Shown: piece by piece, positions 9,067 to 19,973 of the stretch
How the letters are laid out: each line of letters begins with the position of its first letter
Position numbering within the stretch: position 1 is the stretch's first letter
Assembly: GCA_049999805.1 (NCBI GenBank)
Contig: JBNGIO010005636.1
Location: 75,375 to 96,980, forward strand
Reading direction: 5' to 3'
Source of the DNA: Folioceros fuciformis
Taxonomy: Eukaryota; Anthocerotophyta; Anthocerotopsida; Anthocerotales
Length of the DNA stretch: 21,606 nucleotides
Made by a program: the position numbers and the translations under genes
Notes under the pieces: generated by a model
Database searches by the model: none
What the model saw: only the letters and a program-made list of their open reading frames with translations
Told to the model about the DNA's origin: nothing

Positions 9067-11422
9067 TTAATTAGACAGAGACTTCAGGAACCTACTGAAG
9101 GACGACAGTGGACCCACAACCTTCGCCAACAGGGACGGTTCAGACTCCTCGTCGTTGTCCTTCCCACCGCTGAAGAGTAGGACCTGCAAGACAACAGGAG
9201 ATGAGAAACAATCCACGCCCCCATTGCCCGATCTTACGACAAGTCACAAAACTTAATTGGCATACATCAAGGTCGTCAGGATCCGGGCGCCGGACTAGCT
9301 CTTTCGATAATAGATAACGCCCTGGCCTTTCCTTGTCATCAAGAAACACCTGCCACAGCCTGTCGTGCAAGTCCCTTCAAGTACATGCCTTCCAAGTAGT
9401 CGGAAACATCTGTGTGATCGGGGTGAAAACTAACCCGGGATATTTTCTGAATATTGCCCCGAACGACAGTGGCCTCATGGAATAAACTACCGTAAAAGTG
9501 CTGAAAGCAACCGCAAGCAAATCCTGGTTAAACGGCCACTTCCACGCCTCAGCTGCGAAACGTTTGACTAGAGGACGAGATGGTACCTTAGAAAGGACTC
9601 CCGCATTCTGCGCACATTGAGGCCAATGCCTACATCTCCGCTTACAAGCCTAGGATTCCACATCACGAGTGGCCTCCCCTGAAGATGAAGATAAACAATC
9701 ATGGAGAATATGAGAGCTCAAGGATAAGACAACTTACTATCTACAAACTGATAGTAGCATACTTACAGGCCCATTTGCACTATCTGCGAGGACCGATGCG
9801 ATCCGTTGAACATCTGCAAGCATTTGATGATCTGGAGCAACTAACACTACTAACTCATCGCCAATGGAGACTGGCTTTCTGTCATTACAGCTGCCAACGC
9901 GCGAAGAGACAATTAAGGAAATGTGTTGATAGTGCCAGACGAGTCCACACTATCCTGTTCGACATTCTGGGCAAACAGCAAACACGATATACTGGCGCAA
10001 CCTGGCTACGACAGCTGATCAAAACCGACCACGGTAAGCAGGCCCTAAGACCTCAAATGCACGCAAGAAAAAAAGACACACACACAGGAAATTCTGTACC
10101 TGCCAAAGCTGAATGGCACTTCGCCCCAACGGGACTTCACCAGAGCAGCTGATCCGGCATCAGGAAATATTGCTTTTACGCACTGCACACCAGCTTCACA
10201 TTGTCAAAAGAACAAAGCTCCACAGCACCATATTTCCAAATAGTTAGCTAGATCGACACAAAGTTTTGAGACTTAGCAAAGGAGCTCTCCAACACTGTGG
10301 ATTTAAAGCTTTACCTGCATCCCCAAGGCCTCTTGCAGCGTCTCAACGAACAATCTTGATAAGTTCCACAGCTTCTCTTGAGCACCATCTTCATTGAGAT
10401 TTTCTAGTTCCGGCAGCAAAAGCTCCGTCTACCTTATTGTCATACAAAAATGAGACTGAGCAATAGCGTGGACGACACATAAGGTCCCTAACCTAAGGAC
10501 TTCCAACCGCATCCAAAGTGAGACAAAAAAATGACATTTACAAGAGCATGTTGTGCCTGGTTAACCTCATCAACAAATGCTCTAGAAGATGGGGTCTGAT
10601 ACTCAGGCTCGGAAGCATTTCCGCAGCTGTTTACTTGCCATGCACCATATCTCTCAATGCATGGCTCGGCCAGCTGCACTAAATGCTGGACACCTAATAA
10701 CTGTCAATGTCTGCCCTATTCAACCTCCTATTCACCTTCCAAACAGGAGGGCTGGTTGTTCAGGCGATGTCTTTCTGCGACCCAAAGCCGTACCGTATGA
10801 CTTGCGTCACCCACACAGTTCGGCCACTCGCAGACCTCCTTGACCTAACCTTCCAGAATTACAATCCTGCGGCTCAGAAAGCACAGGGACGAGGCGACTC
10901 TTACTATGGCCCGCGTGCCACCAGAACTGATGTACAAGGCAGCTGCTTCTGCAGATTGTACGACGGCATCCTCCAAATCATTCGGAAGCACGCTATACAC
11001 CACAACATCTGCATGAGTGAAAAGCGTGGGAGTACTTCCATTCGGTGCGGTGCTCTCTCTTTGAATACAATCCTCCTACGCTGCTGCTGTTACAATCTTG
11101 AGCTGGCAAACCAGCTATGAAACGCTCACCTATCGTCCGCCGAGTCCTCAACCTGCCCCTCGTCCTCTCCATCGCCTTCCTCCGCGGTCTCTTCGTACGC
11201 TTCATTGTCCAAAGTCTTGCTACCACCAAACTCCTGAAATTTGGCCCCCCGAGACACGACCCGCTTGATTGATGCCGTAGAGAAGATTCCTCCCGAGCGC
11301 ACCGTGAAGCCGCCGAACCTTCGAGGAGGGAACTCTATCCGGCATAGAGGCCTGCGCACGTCTCCAAGGCTCGGCGCCGCTGATGCTCGTAAGGGCATCC
11401 GCGAAATGCGGTGGAGAGCCAT
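9067..11422 (-). CDS. LPA3: LOW PSII ACCUMULATION 3 (LPA3) homologue, DUF1995 chloroplast protein, 9 exons
   Basis: Spliced model, 383 aa. Exons: 11422-11130, 11058-10905, 10428-10315, 10182-10100, 9890-9767, 9678-9587, 9500-9435, 9374-9266, 9183-9067; all GT-AG with consistent phases. The start is the ATG at 11422 (MALHRISRMPLRASA), opening an Arg/Ser-rich transit peptide of about 55-65 residues and then an acidic linker (EETAEEGDGEDEGQ). The DUF1995 domain follows: LPNDLEDAVVQSAEAAALYI, SGGTRAI, ELLLPELENL, AIFPDAGSAALVKSRWGEVP, ELVVLVAPDHQMLADVQRI, PLVMWNPRLVSGDVGIGLNV, VYSMRPLSFGAIFRKYPG, DDKERPGRYLLSKELVRRPD, and a C-terminus PLSSFSRFLKSLSN. Arabidopsis LPA3 works with LPA2 and ALB3 in CP43 insertion and photosystem II assembly. 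Another DUF1995 paralogue is the main alternative. Exon 2 may begin at 11058 or 11052. Confidence 0.88.
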
Positions 11423-11890
11423 GATCTTCAAGTGCCGTCATGGCCGCTTTCGGTTGTGGTGTTGTAGGTATTGTGGAAGGATGTACACATTTAGGTCCGA
11501 GTGTGCATCAGGAAAAACGGAGTCATTATCTTGTACATCCAAGAAGCCTTGAATCTTACAATATAAGTCATAGCTTCCAGAAACCAAACAAGCTGTTGGA
11601 CATTTCTAAGTCTCACACTAGCTACTTCTGTAAGAAGCGGGCGTGGCAGCAGCCAGAAGGACTTAAGTCCGGTATTCACAACCTGCAGAGGCTCCCCATC
11701 TCCCAGGCGAGGCTCCACAGACATGCACATAATCATAATGCATGGTCCTAGTCAAGTGGTATGTATCATCCGCACGGGTAACAATGTGTTACCACATCGT
11801 CCAATGGCCCACGTTTTCACAACTACATTCTCAACACCCCTGCCGTTCTTGTACAGTAAGCTGTAGAACCTGTTCCCAAAAGCTTGCGAG
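11423..11890. promoter_or_regulatory. Short gap: LPA3 promoter plus PRAF 3' region
   Basis: The PRAF gene ends at 11891 and LPA3 starts at 11422 on the same strand, so under 470 bp must hold the PRAF 3' UTR and the LPA3 promoter and leader. ORFs on either strand here (11440-11751, 11491-11736) show no family features. No clear TATA element was identified. Confidence 0.45.
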
Positions 11891-14800
11891 TCAGGAAGCC
11901 ACCGCAGACGAAGCTAACGCGTACCTGTCATCATCGTTCGACCTTGAGGCACTAGCCATCTGCCTCTCCACGCCTCGTACATTATATTGCTCATGCACCC
12001 TTATCCTATTATCTTGCCACCACTGCTCAGCTTGCCGTTCACTGAACCTCTTCCTACTGCACAATCCACAAGCCTTTCATCAGTATCCACACCACAGGAT
12101 AACGCTGTATGCGTACGTTCTCCCAGAAGCAGGGCGGACACACGGACAATCGGCCTACTTGTATCAACCATAACTCAGATCTTTAAAATCAGATTGATAG
12201 AGCTCACAGGGAAACGGCGGATGTACCTGAACCTGACTCGCTTCAAGTCCTTCCCACCACCTGGTAAGGCAGTCAAAGTAATATATACTCCGGCCTCTAC
12301 TTGCTCAACCCACTCAGTCCCCTGATCATGCCCATTATCAGATGCGCCTGCACTACTATGCCTCCCTTCTTCAGTTCTCGAGCTGTCGGGTCCGTTGGCA
12401 TCTATTTCAACAGCCCTCGCCGCCTTTGGGAAAACAGTCCTGCTTTGTACAAAGATAGCTCCTTCACCCATTGCCCGAGGGCTGCTCACACCATTGGCAT
12501 CTCCATCTCGTATGCTTGAGACTGCAAATACTGGAGGCTGCATATACTTCCTTGAATTCCCATGTGAACCTTCTAGATCTACAGCACCCATAGAATCGAG
12601 AACCGCTGGTGGATGGAGGCCATTTGGTGGGTCATGCCGACTGACTGCTCCAACTGGCCTTCCTTGCTGGTATGCTACCGGTGGCAGTCTCTCAGCCATA
12701 TCCTTCAACTGATAAAGGGTCAAAAACTAGTGAGTCGTCTTCCCGTTAAAAAAAAACACTATTAATGCAGGGGTAACTCAAAAGCACATTGAAAACCAGC
12801 CATCCGTCACAAACCTGGGCAGTAAGGGACTTGATTACTTCTTTCGCAGCTCTGCACTTGGCAGCCTCTTCTGCAGCTGCAGTCTGTGCTTCCTTCGTCT
12901 TCTGATGGGCTGCTTGCAATTCGATCTCTTGACTTTGGCATTTACTTGTGAGTTGTTCAACCTGATAGGGTACATCAACAACCAGGGTACTACCATCTAC
13001 CGATCATTTGCGTGTCAAGTAGGCATCTTACAGACACAAGACACTTCGAACACAGATCACAAGGTGGTAGACAGTCAATAAGGAGTACACCAATCACAAA
13101 AACATGTCAACGTCAATGAACAAGAGCAAGAGCGTACCTGCTTCAACAACCTCGCCACCTCCTCTGTTAAAAACTCATTGCTTCGCTTCATTTCATCCAC
13201 GGCAGCTTTCGGGGCAGTAAGACCAGATCCTGTCGGTGTTGGGGTGGTTGACCGAGGAGGACTGGGCCGCCTAGACATTGGGGAGTGGGACCTGGAAGCC
13301 ATATCAGCCGAGGGCACTGGAGGCAATGCTGGAAGCTGAGGTAATGGAGGCACATAGGATGGATTGAAGGAAGTCGGGGGCATCACTGAGACCCAACTTG
13401 GTACAGCATTGGGAACAGGAGACACTCGCCTCGAGGAATCAGGTTTCTTACTTCGTTTTGTGGCAGCCTTTCCTTCCATGTGCTTCACCTGTTCACTTGG
13501 CAGAAGTTTTGGAGAAGGCACTTGTGGCTTAGGCACCTTCGGATCAACCTTGTCTTGCCTATCTTTACCGTCTGGACGCCTTGCCACATTAATCTTTTGC
13601 TTTCCTGAAACAGATTGGGGTCCTGCTTGACTGTCAGCCACTTTCTTAAGCTTTGAGTAACATGCATCACAGACACGGTATGGCCGATTGGGATTTGGGG
13701 CCAGTGAGGCTCTGTGCGCCTTTTTTGCACTGCAAGAATGGCAGAACCCCAAACCACAGTTGTAGCAGTTGTGTCGTTTCCTGGTGAAAGTGAACGGATG
13801 CTTACAACCCGAACAAACTGACTGGTCTGCACTTGACACCCATCTGTGCAGACAAATGGCAGCCGTGAAACTCGAACCACATGCTATTGTCTTCACTTGC
13901 TTGTCCTTCAGTGCCTCCACCAAGGTCGGTACGTTTTTGTCATTAGTGTCTCCATGGCCAAGCCTACCATTTGCACCTTTTCCCCAAGTGTACACCTCAG
14001 TCCTTTGAGTCAATACAGCAACATGGTGAGAACCACATGCAATTTCTTCGACAAAAGACTCCCATAGCTTTCCTCCAACAAGACCTGGTAGCTTTCCATC
14101 TGCCTGGGGGTCTCCCAGCTGTCCATAGGAAGTACCTCCCATTGTGAACACCTGCCCTAAGGTGGTCAAGGCTACAGTCAGACTCGCTCCACAGGCCACC
14201 TGCCGGAAGTTATGATCAACAACCGCAGCCACACAGGTTGGAACAAGCTTCTGCTCCTTATCACCATGACCAAGACGACCTTTGTCACCGTCCCCCCATG
14301 TGAAAAGCTTACCAGAGGCACTTGTACTCCCACTGCTGCTAACCATTACTTCTACAACTGCAGCTGTATGCCACACCCCGCAAGCAGCTCTAACCGTTTT
14401 CAGACCTTTCAGAGATTCCACCTCCCTTGGGGAATGAGCGCTCTTTGTGTCTCCGTGGCCTAAAACTCCAAACGTTCCATCGCCAAAAGTGAACAGTTGA
14501 CCAGCTGAAGTGACAAGAGCAGTATGCCATGGGCCACAAGCTATGGATGAGACCCTTATTCCCTCTAGAGGTCCACCTACCTTCTTTGGTACCCAGTGGC
14601 CAGCTAAACCTCCATGGCCCAAAAGCCCAAAATTGTGTGTACCATCACCCCAGGTGTACAGGTCCCCTGAAAGTGTCACAGCAGAAGTGTGATACTCACC
14701 ACAGGCAACAAATTCGATGTTGATAGAAGACAAGGCCTCCACAAGCTGAGGCTGAGACACATCTTTATCAACCCCATGACCCAGTCGTCCACCTGATTCC

Positions 14801-16650
14801 TCGCCCCAACAGAAAACCTCTCCCTGTTTGGACACCAGAGCTGCATGTCGGCCCCCACATGCAATGTGATGTACATCAAGTACCGCCGTTGAGTCTAAGG
14901 GTTTTGGGAAAAGTGCATCCATCTTGGCACCAACTGCGTCGCCAGATCCAGCTCGAAATGGACCACCACCCAGAAAACCGTCGCCAATACCTTCACCCCA
15001 CATGAAGACGTCACCTAGAGCATCGTTTTCATCATGACCTGAACCCTGGCTTGAAGAGCTTACTTGGCTGGACATACTCATTCTAAAAGCTTCCATCGAA
15101 CCACCTCGCATTGGGTTAGTCACAATATCTGACCCGACATCAGAACCTGCAGAGTGGAGCGATCCTCCAGCCGAGCTGGAGTCCAAAAATGTCCTTGAAT
15201 CACCAGCCCAGACTGATGAAAAACCCTTGTCCACTATGGGTAACACTCGAGGAGGACTCTCAAATGGACTCAAGGTTTTGAAGCCTTCACTAGAATCCTG
15301 TAATTATAAATCAAAAAGGCATCATGAATATTACTACCATCATGTCAAGCCATATAAATAATCCCAATAACTGTGCCTGAAAATTGAAGACCGTACTAAC
15401 ATGGATGACAACAGAGACACAAACCTGTGGGAGGCTGTCGGTACTGCCAAACGGGGAACCAAGCGGAGAACTTTTCCTTGTGCGGTTAACTGGACTGTGG
15501 GAATCGAGGCTCAAAACGCCATCACCTCTCGAGTCAACCTTCTTGCGTGACTGGGCTCCAGCAACCAGAGCCTTGAGTCCAACAAACCATACCTCTGCTT
15601 CATCCTTGTCCTTGCAGATCTGGAGATAGTGGAGGGGCTTGAGTGCAAGAACTATCCCACAACCATCACAGCAGAAGAAAACTTGAAACAGGTTTCAGTG
15701 TGCCCACGGGAAATGGCAGGGCGGTACCAAATCAAGAGATCGTTCGTCGTTCTGATAGATTAGAGAAAACGACTGATACTCTTTCTCTGGCCGTGGATAT
15801 CGCTGAAATATCAGCTGCAGGGTGGTGTAGACGACATGAACAAATAGAAAAAAAAAATCAGAAACCATCAGAGAGCGCACGCACAAGGCAACTATGAAGC
15901 AGATATGAAAATTAGGTTCTCACAGTTCGCTGGCCAGGAACAATTCTCGAGACAGAGTTCAACTTCAAGACTTTCTCTTCCTTTCCAGAATACCATATCA
16001 AAGATGTTTCATCCTGTGTCAGGCATGCCAAGAAGCTTAGCGTTGTTTCTGTGCTAGTGACAGGGATGAAGACACACGGAAATGCTTCAGGCCACTCACA
16101 TTCGACAGCCTAAAAGGACAGAACTTCGGCTTGCCCCTGCGTCCGTATTTCAGTAGCTGTGCACCCTTCTTCAACGCAGTGATTGCCTTCACAACAGTTA
16201 ATTCCAAATATTAACAACGTGTGAGTTTACCAACTGACACCCGCTCATCCTAAAGAGGGACGTCAAATGAGCTACAGTCTCTTCCGTAGAGCAAGAACAC
16301 CTCCTTGCACGCAAAATGCACTAGAGATGTCTGCATCAAGCAGATAGACGCTACTCGTCAGTTGTAGATCAAGAGCGCGAAGCTCGCTGCAAAATGCACA
16401 TATCCACCTGCTTCACTAGTGAGCAGCAGCTACTTCCAAATGACAATCAAGGAGAAGTTCTTCGTGTGAGTTGAAACTAAGCGTATGGGAGGGAAATGAG
16501 CCACACACCAAGCGTACCAGGACAGGACAAACTATTAACTGTTTCGGCACCAAAATACCAGATCCAGAACTAGCAGGTAAACATCCGACATATGACATAT
16601 ACCTGTTCAATGTCACGCTCAGCAGGTCCATTTCGTGCGAACTCTGCCAT
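11891..16650 (-). CDS. PRAF: PRAF protein: PH, RCC1 repeats, FYVE zinc finger, coiled coil and BREVIS RADIX domain, 9 exons
   Basis: Spliced model, 1153 aa. Exons: 16650-16603, 16186-16100, 16013-15924, 15814-15728, 15619-15425, 15297-13138, 12961-12815, 12708-12227, 12056-11891; phases agree throughout. The N-terminal PH domain (about 15-125) carries [33 protein letters not shown] and [19 protein letters not shown]1 repeats cover about 265-652, with recurring GHGD, WGDG and ACG/WHTA strings. The FYVE finger (about 655-722) has the variant [10 protein letters not shown] and eight zinc cysteines/partners. Coiled coil covers about 865-950. The BRX domain (about 1068-1122) starts [14 protein letters not shown] and continues [17 protein letters not shown] proteins bind phosphoinositides, act as putative Ran/Rab GEF-like scaffolds and in Arabidopsis link to polarity or vesicle traffic. 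The start is chosen at MAEFARNG by family resemblance; an in-frame ATG lies at 16677. The stop at 11893-11891 assumes no further intron. Confidence 0.92.
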
Positions 16651-17190
16651 TCGCTGTACAGGCCTTGCGTGTTGCATCAAGTTCCTAGCTCCTACAAAGA
16701 GTCCAGGATCTGAGAAGCTCCAAGTCTGAGACAGCCAAGCTTCTCATCTCCCTTGTCCCGCATTCGGCAGTAAGCATTCTCTCTCAGATTTTCGCCCAGA
16801 CCAACTGGCCCCGAAAACCATCAACTGCATGGGAGCAAAGAAGACCTGGTGCATGTCACCGCCCGTTGGCAAGCAAGCAGCACGCTCCCTCCTATAGTAC
16901 AACACTCGAGGCTCTTCACCATCTAAACCCTGACACAGGCCCTTTCCAACAGCACTCCGAACATTCCGAGCTCAAGGGTCACACAGACATTGCGATGACA
17001 GCTCCGATAGGAAACTCCTTCGCCACATACAACACCTTAGCTCCGACGCCACCGAGGATCCATCAACGCCTTTAGCAGCTGCCCGTAAAGACCCCTGAGC
17101 CCCCGGCTACAGTCCGCAAACTAGTAAAAAACCCAGCCGCAACACCCGGTCCCCTGGCACAAGAGAGATTCCGAAAGACCGGAAAGCCGA
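16651..17190. promoter_or_regulatory. PRAF 5' leader and proximal upstream region
   Basis: Immediately upstream of the minus-strand PRAF start. The PRAF frame remains open through the in-frame ATG at 16677-16675 and beyond. A CTTCTCAG acceptor-like site on the minus strand near 16708 suggests a 5' UTR intron whose donor is not identified. No other gene is seen. Confidence 0.35.
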
Positions 17191-18260
17191 GTGGATGGGG
17201 GAAAAAAAAAAAAAAAACGGAGCTCACGCTACTCGCATTCGCCGTGAGCTATGCATGCCGTTGCAACGATCCGAAACCCTGACTCACCAGGGCAGCTCAG
17301 CTGCTCCCTTCCTCTAGGGCCGGGGCGACCTTCCTCCCCCGCACACATATTCCTCCATCCACACATCCGCAACCTCCCTCTTCCCGCTTCTCCCTGCCTC
17401 CAACGGCAGCGCGAACCTGATCCAACCTCCCTTCCTGCTTCAGCGCTGCCTCCTCTAAGCTGTCACCCGACGGTCCCTCGGGCTGGCTGCTTGAGCAGAA
17501 AGCGCGTAAAACGAAAGCAAATGCGCTGCCGCATAACACATCCGGCAGCGGCAGCGGCAGCAGCAATTCACCAAAACGACGTGATCCGGCTTCGGCTCCG
17601 ACCCCTGCTCCGGCACCTGCTCCAATTGCTCCCAGCTACAGAAACAATGGGAATTCCGTTCCAGCCCCGCACCCCGGGCAATTGCCATGCATTCGCCGCA
17701 TTTCCGCTGCGGATCCACGCGATCCCTCCTGGCGCCGGGAATCCTCAATCCCTGCTCCCAGACCGCTTCCACGCCCGTTTCCCTCCCGGCCCACTTTCCT
17801 TCCCCGCGCTCTCACAGAAATAGGAGCTGCGGCCCGCGGCTTCGGCAGACGGTGGGCTGGCAGAAGGGCGGAGGCGAGGCAGCGTGGGGGCAGCAGCAGA
17901 GGGAGCCGCACCCGCAGGCAGAGGAGCAGGCGGACGCAGGACAGGCGGGGCTCATCAGGTAGGCCAGCGGGGAGGCGTCGGACGGAAAGAGAGAGGAAGG
18001 AAGGAGAAGTAACAGTGCAGCTCTATTCAGCAAAATCTACCCAGACTCGCATGGGAGGCAGAGGCCGAGGACGAGACCCAGCCCAGACCGGGCCCGGGCC
18101 TGGCATGCGCGGAACGGGACCAGGCACGCGCCCGGTGGAGGGGCCATAAACCTAACGGACAGTCCATTGCTTCGTCTGTTTCTGTTGCGGATTTGCAGTA
18201 CGGGCCACGGCGGGGAACGCCAGGACCTTCCCAATTGCGATGTCTCGGGAGAAGGCCCTG
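17191..18260. other. GC-rich, low-complexity region, likely promoter/5' UTR territory
   Basis: A 16-A run lies at 17202-17217. It is followed by CT-rich tracts on the plus strand (about 17297-17460 and 17730-17820), a GCAGCG-type run at 17544-17565 and purine/GC-rich DNA to about 18150. Long ORFs appear on both strands (17251-17823, 17682-18149, 17455-17772), but their products are Pro/Arg/Ser-rich low complexity. They match no family, as expected from a stop-poor GC-rich stretch. The simplest reading is the far upstream leader of PRAF; a divergent plus-strand non-coding or unrecognised transcript is also possible. Confidence 0.35.
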
Positions 18261-18371
18261 CGTAGTGTAAAACAGGCTATGTGTGTGTACATACGTCCAT
18301 AGCTACATTTTTTTATGATCCGAGGAGAGAGTCAATCAATGTGGCACGAAATCCTGGTGCAGTTTTGCGGT

Positions 18372-18402
18372 GGGTTCGGGGTTCGGGTTCGGTTCGGGGT
18401 CC
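18372..18402. repeat. Short imperfect GGTTCGG-type simple repeat
   Basis: Repeated GGTTCGGG / GGTTCGG units in direct succession. The unit differs from the plant telomere repeat TTTAGGG, so this is a local microsatellite-like run and not a telomere relic. Confidence 0.6.
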
Positions 18403-18434
18403 GTTCCCTCCCGCACGTTCCACGACAGGGAGAT

Positions 18435-18450
18435 GCCGTTTCGAAACGGC
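18435..18450. repeat. Perfect 16-bp palindrome
   Basis: GCCGTTTCGAAACGGC reads identically on both strands. It lies 21 bp from a second perfect inverted repeat at 18472-18493. It could be a dimeric transcription-factor site; no known factor is assigned. Confidence 0.7.
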
Positions 18451-18471
18451 CCCTCTGGCAGTAGTGGAAAT

Positions 18472-18493
18472 TGATGGCGCTCCCGCGCCATCA
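18472..18493. repeat. Perfect 9-bp inverted repeat with 4-nt loop
   Basis: Arms TGATGGCGC and GCGCCATCA flank TCCC. The arms and loop are GC-rich and would form a stable hairpin. It may be a regulatory site or the remnant of a small element. Confidence 0.7.
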
Positions 18494-18931
18494 TGCTACG
18501 CAGAACCAGCCTGCCATGGCGCACACATGCCTCGTGTCGTCTTCCTTCTTTCTCCTTTGTCTGTCTGTCTGCCAGGCCAGGCCTACATCGGCTTGCGAGT
18601 TCGGCGTTGCGGGGATTATCATCCGATGAGCGGACCGTCTCCCGCTCGCGTTCAGGATCGACATGCGGCGGAGCTTCATCTTTGCGACCTTATCTACACG
18701 TTATGGTAATTCAAGCGCACAAAGACGACTAAATCAAGGCTGCACTAAGCTCCCGCCCCGCCATCGCCGACCAATGAGGAGCCGCTCTTGCCAGCTTTTT
18801 ATGTATGCGGTATCAAATTTTGGATGTGCAGCTGGCTGGCCTGTGAGGTTACCGGACTGGCTGCCGCCTTTACGATCGTCTCCTTCTTTGGCTGCGGCTG
18901 TATTCGTCATCAGATCACAGCTTCTACTTCC
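18494..18931. other. Intergenic DNA without a recognised gene
   Basis: Mixed-composition sequence between the inverted repeats and the tandem repeat. ORFs on both strands are short, and none carries a domain or a plausible splice partner. Confidence 0.35.
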
Positions 18932-19080
18932 GCTCCTTCTGCATTCTCCTTCGAGTGGAGAGTGCCAGGTGATAAGGTAGCTGCTCCTTCTGCGTTCCTC
19001 CTTCGAGTGGAGAGTGCCAGGTGATAAGGTAGCTCCTTCTGCATTCCTCCTTCGAGTGGAGAGTGCCAGGTGATTAGGTA
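18932..19080. repeat. Three-copy tandem repeat, unit about 50 bp
   Basis: Copies at 18932-18980, 18983-19032 and 19033-19080. The shared core is CCTTCGAGTGGAGAGTGCCA followed by GGTGATAAGGTA, preceded by CTCCTTCTGC and a purine. The copies differ at only a few bases and by short indels, so the array is recent. On the minus strand it creates a repeated peptide-like ORF (LITWHSPLEGE), which is a by-product. Confidence 0.9.
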
Positions 19081-19973
19081 ATGCGTTACACATGTAATGG
19101 GGATATACATACATGATAAATGTACGTACATATCAGATATTTCGTTGTTTGTCTACTTGTTTGTTTGATTGTTGTTACCTAACCGCACGCTTGTGGAGAG
19201 CCGGAGGCGCACTCCAGCCGCTAATCCTGACAAAGAGGCTCTCTATGCACAAACAGTTTGTACTCACATACGATCCACTTTTACAAGATCCTAACCAGTG
19301 TCCCTGCCAGCTTGCCTTGGAAACAGCATCGAGTTCGCACACAGCGCCTGCACACACGCGCAGACACATGGCGAAGAAGGTTCATGAACAGGACAGACGA
19401 GGCAGCCGTTTGACACAAATCCGCTACGGCTTCTGGTGAAGGAGGCACGCACTTCGAGAAAAAAAATCTGGCCATTTCGGCTTGAGAGATAGTGTTCGCA
19501 GGCAGCCTCAACATGAGGAGCCGGAAGTGGGAGTCTCGCTCGGGACTAACTCTGTGTTCCAAGTGTTTGGTGGAGCCACTTTTGCCTCCGAAGTCCAAAC
19601 TCGGTGAAGAAATCCTGTTGGCGGTGTGTCGTACGTGGCGGGAAGAAGCGTGCCTTCGGTCTACGGGCCAACGTCATCCTGACCTCCAAGATCTCAGTTC
19701 CCACTTCTGTGATTGTTCCCCGGATTTCCCCTATCAGGATTTCACGATGACTTACTGGAGAGAATTCCCGCTTTCTGCCGCAATCGTTAGGCCCCAGGCC
19801 ACGTCGCGATTTCATTGGTCTCTCGCATGTGCACGAAATATGCACCATCAAGTACTCCATCACTTCCAACTCAACAGAACATGTGGGCAAGTGCTAGTTC
19901 AGATGCTGGGCGGCCCCGCACCTGTTATAGAGCCTTGGCCTGCCACAGACACCGACAACCACCTAAGCCACTC
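19081..19973. other. Downstream region of the ZML gene, probable 3' UTR
   Basis: No recognised coding exon. The part nearest 19973 is probably the ZML 3' UTR or a final ZML exon, since a splice donor lies in the last confident exon. A minus-strand ORF at 19281-19598 and a plus-strand ORF at 19492-19977 have no family features. Confidence 0.4.

Noticed and set aside
9685-10152. 155-codon plus-strand ORF
   Set aside because: It crosses LPA3 exons and introns on the opposite strand and has no family features; the minus-strand DUF1995 match is decisive.
10707-11120. 137-codon plus-strand ORF
   Set aside because: It overlaps LPA3 exon 2 in antisense, and its peptide has no recognisable domain.
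17251-17823. 190-codon plus-strand ORF
   Set aside because: Located in GC-rich low-complexity DNA where stops are rare; Pro/Leu/Arg/His-rich product, no conserved motif, and similar ORFs exist on the other strand.
17682-18149. 155-codon Arg/Gly-rich plus-strand ORF ending in an RGRGRD segment
   Set aside because: It looks RGG-like, but the pattern follows from GC-rich simple sequence and lacks any RNA-binding domain or splice partner.
18372-18402. Possible interstitial telomere repeat
   Set aside because: The unit is GGTTCGG, not the plant telomere TTTAGGG, and the run is short and irregular.
18932-19080. Possible CRISPR-like array
   Set aside because: The copies are directly adjacent with no unique spacers, and the genome is eukaryotic.
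18734-19131. Minus-strand ORFs with repeated LITWHSPLEGE peptide
   Set aside because: Produced by translation of the 50-bp tandem repeat; not a protein repeat family.
19281-19598. 105-codon minus-strand ORF downstream of ZML
   Set aside because: No recognisable domain and no frame-consistent splice to ZML; more likely 3' UTR.
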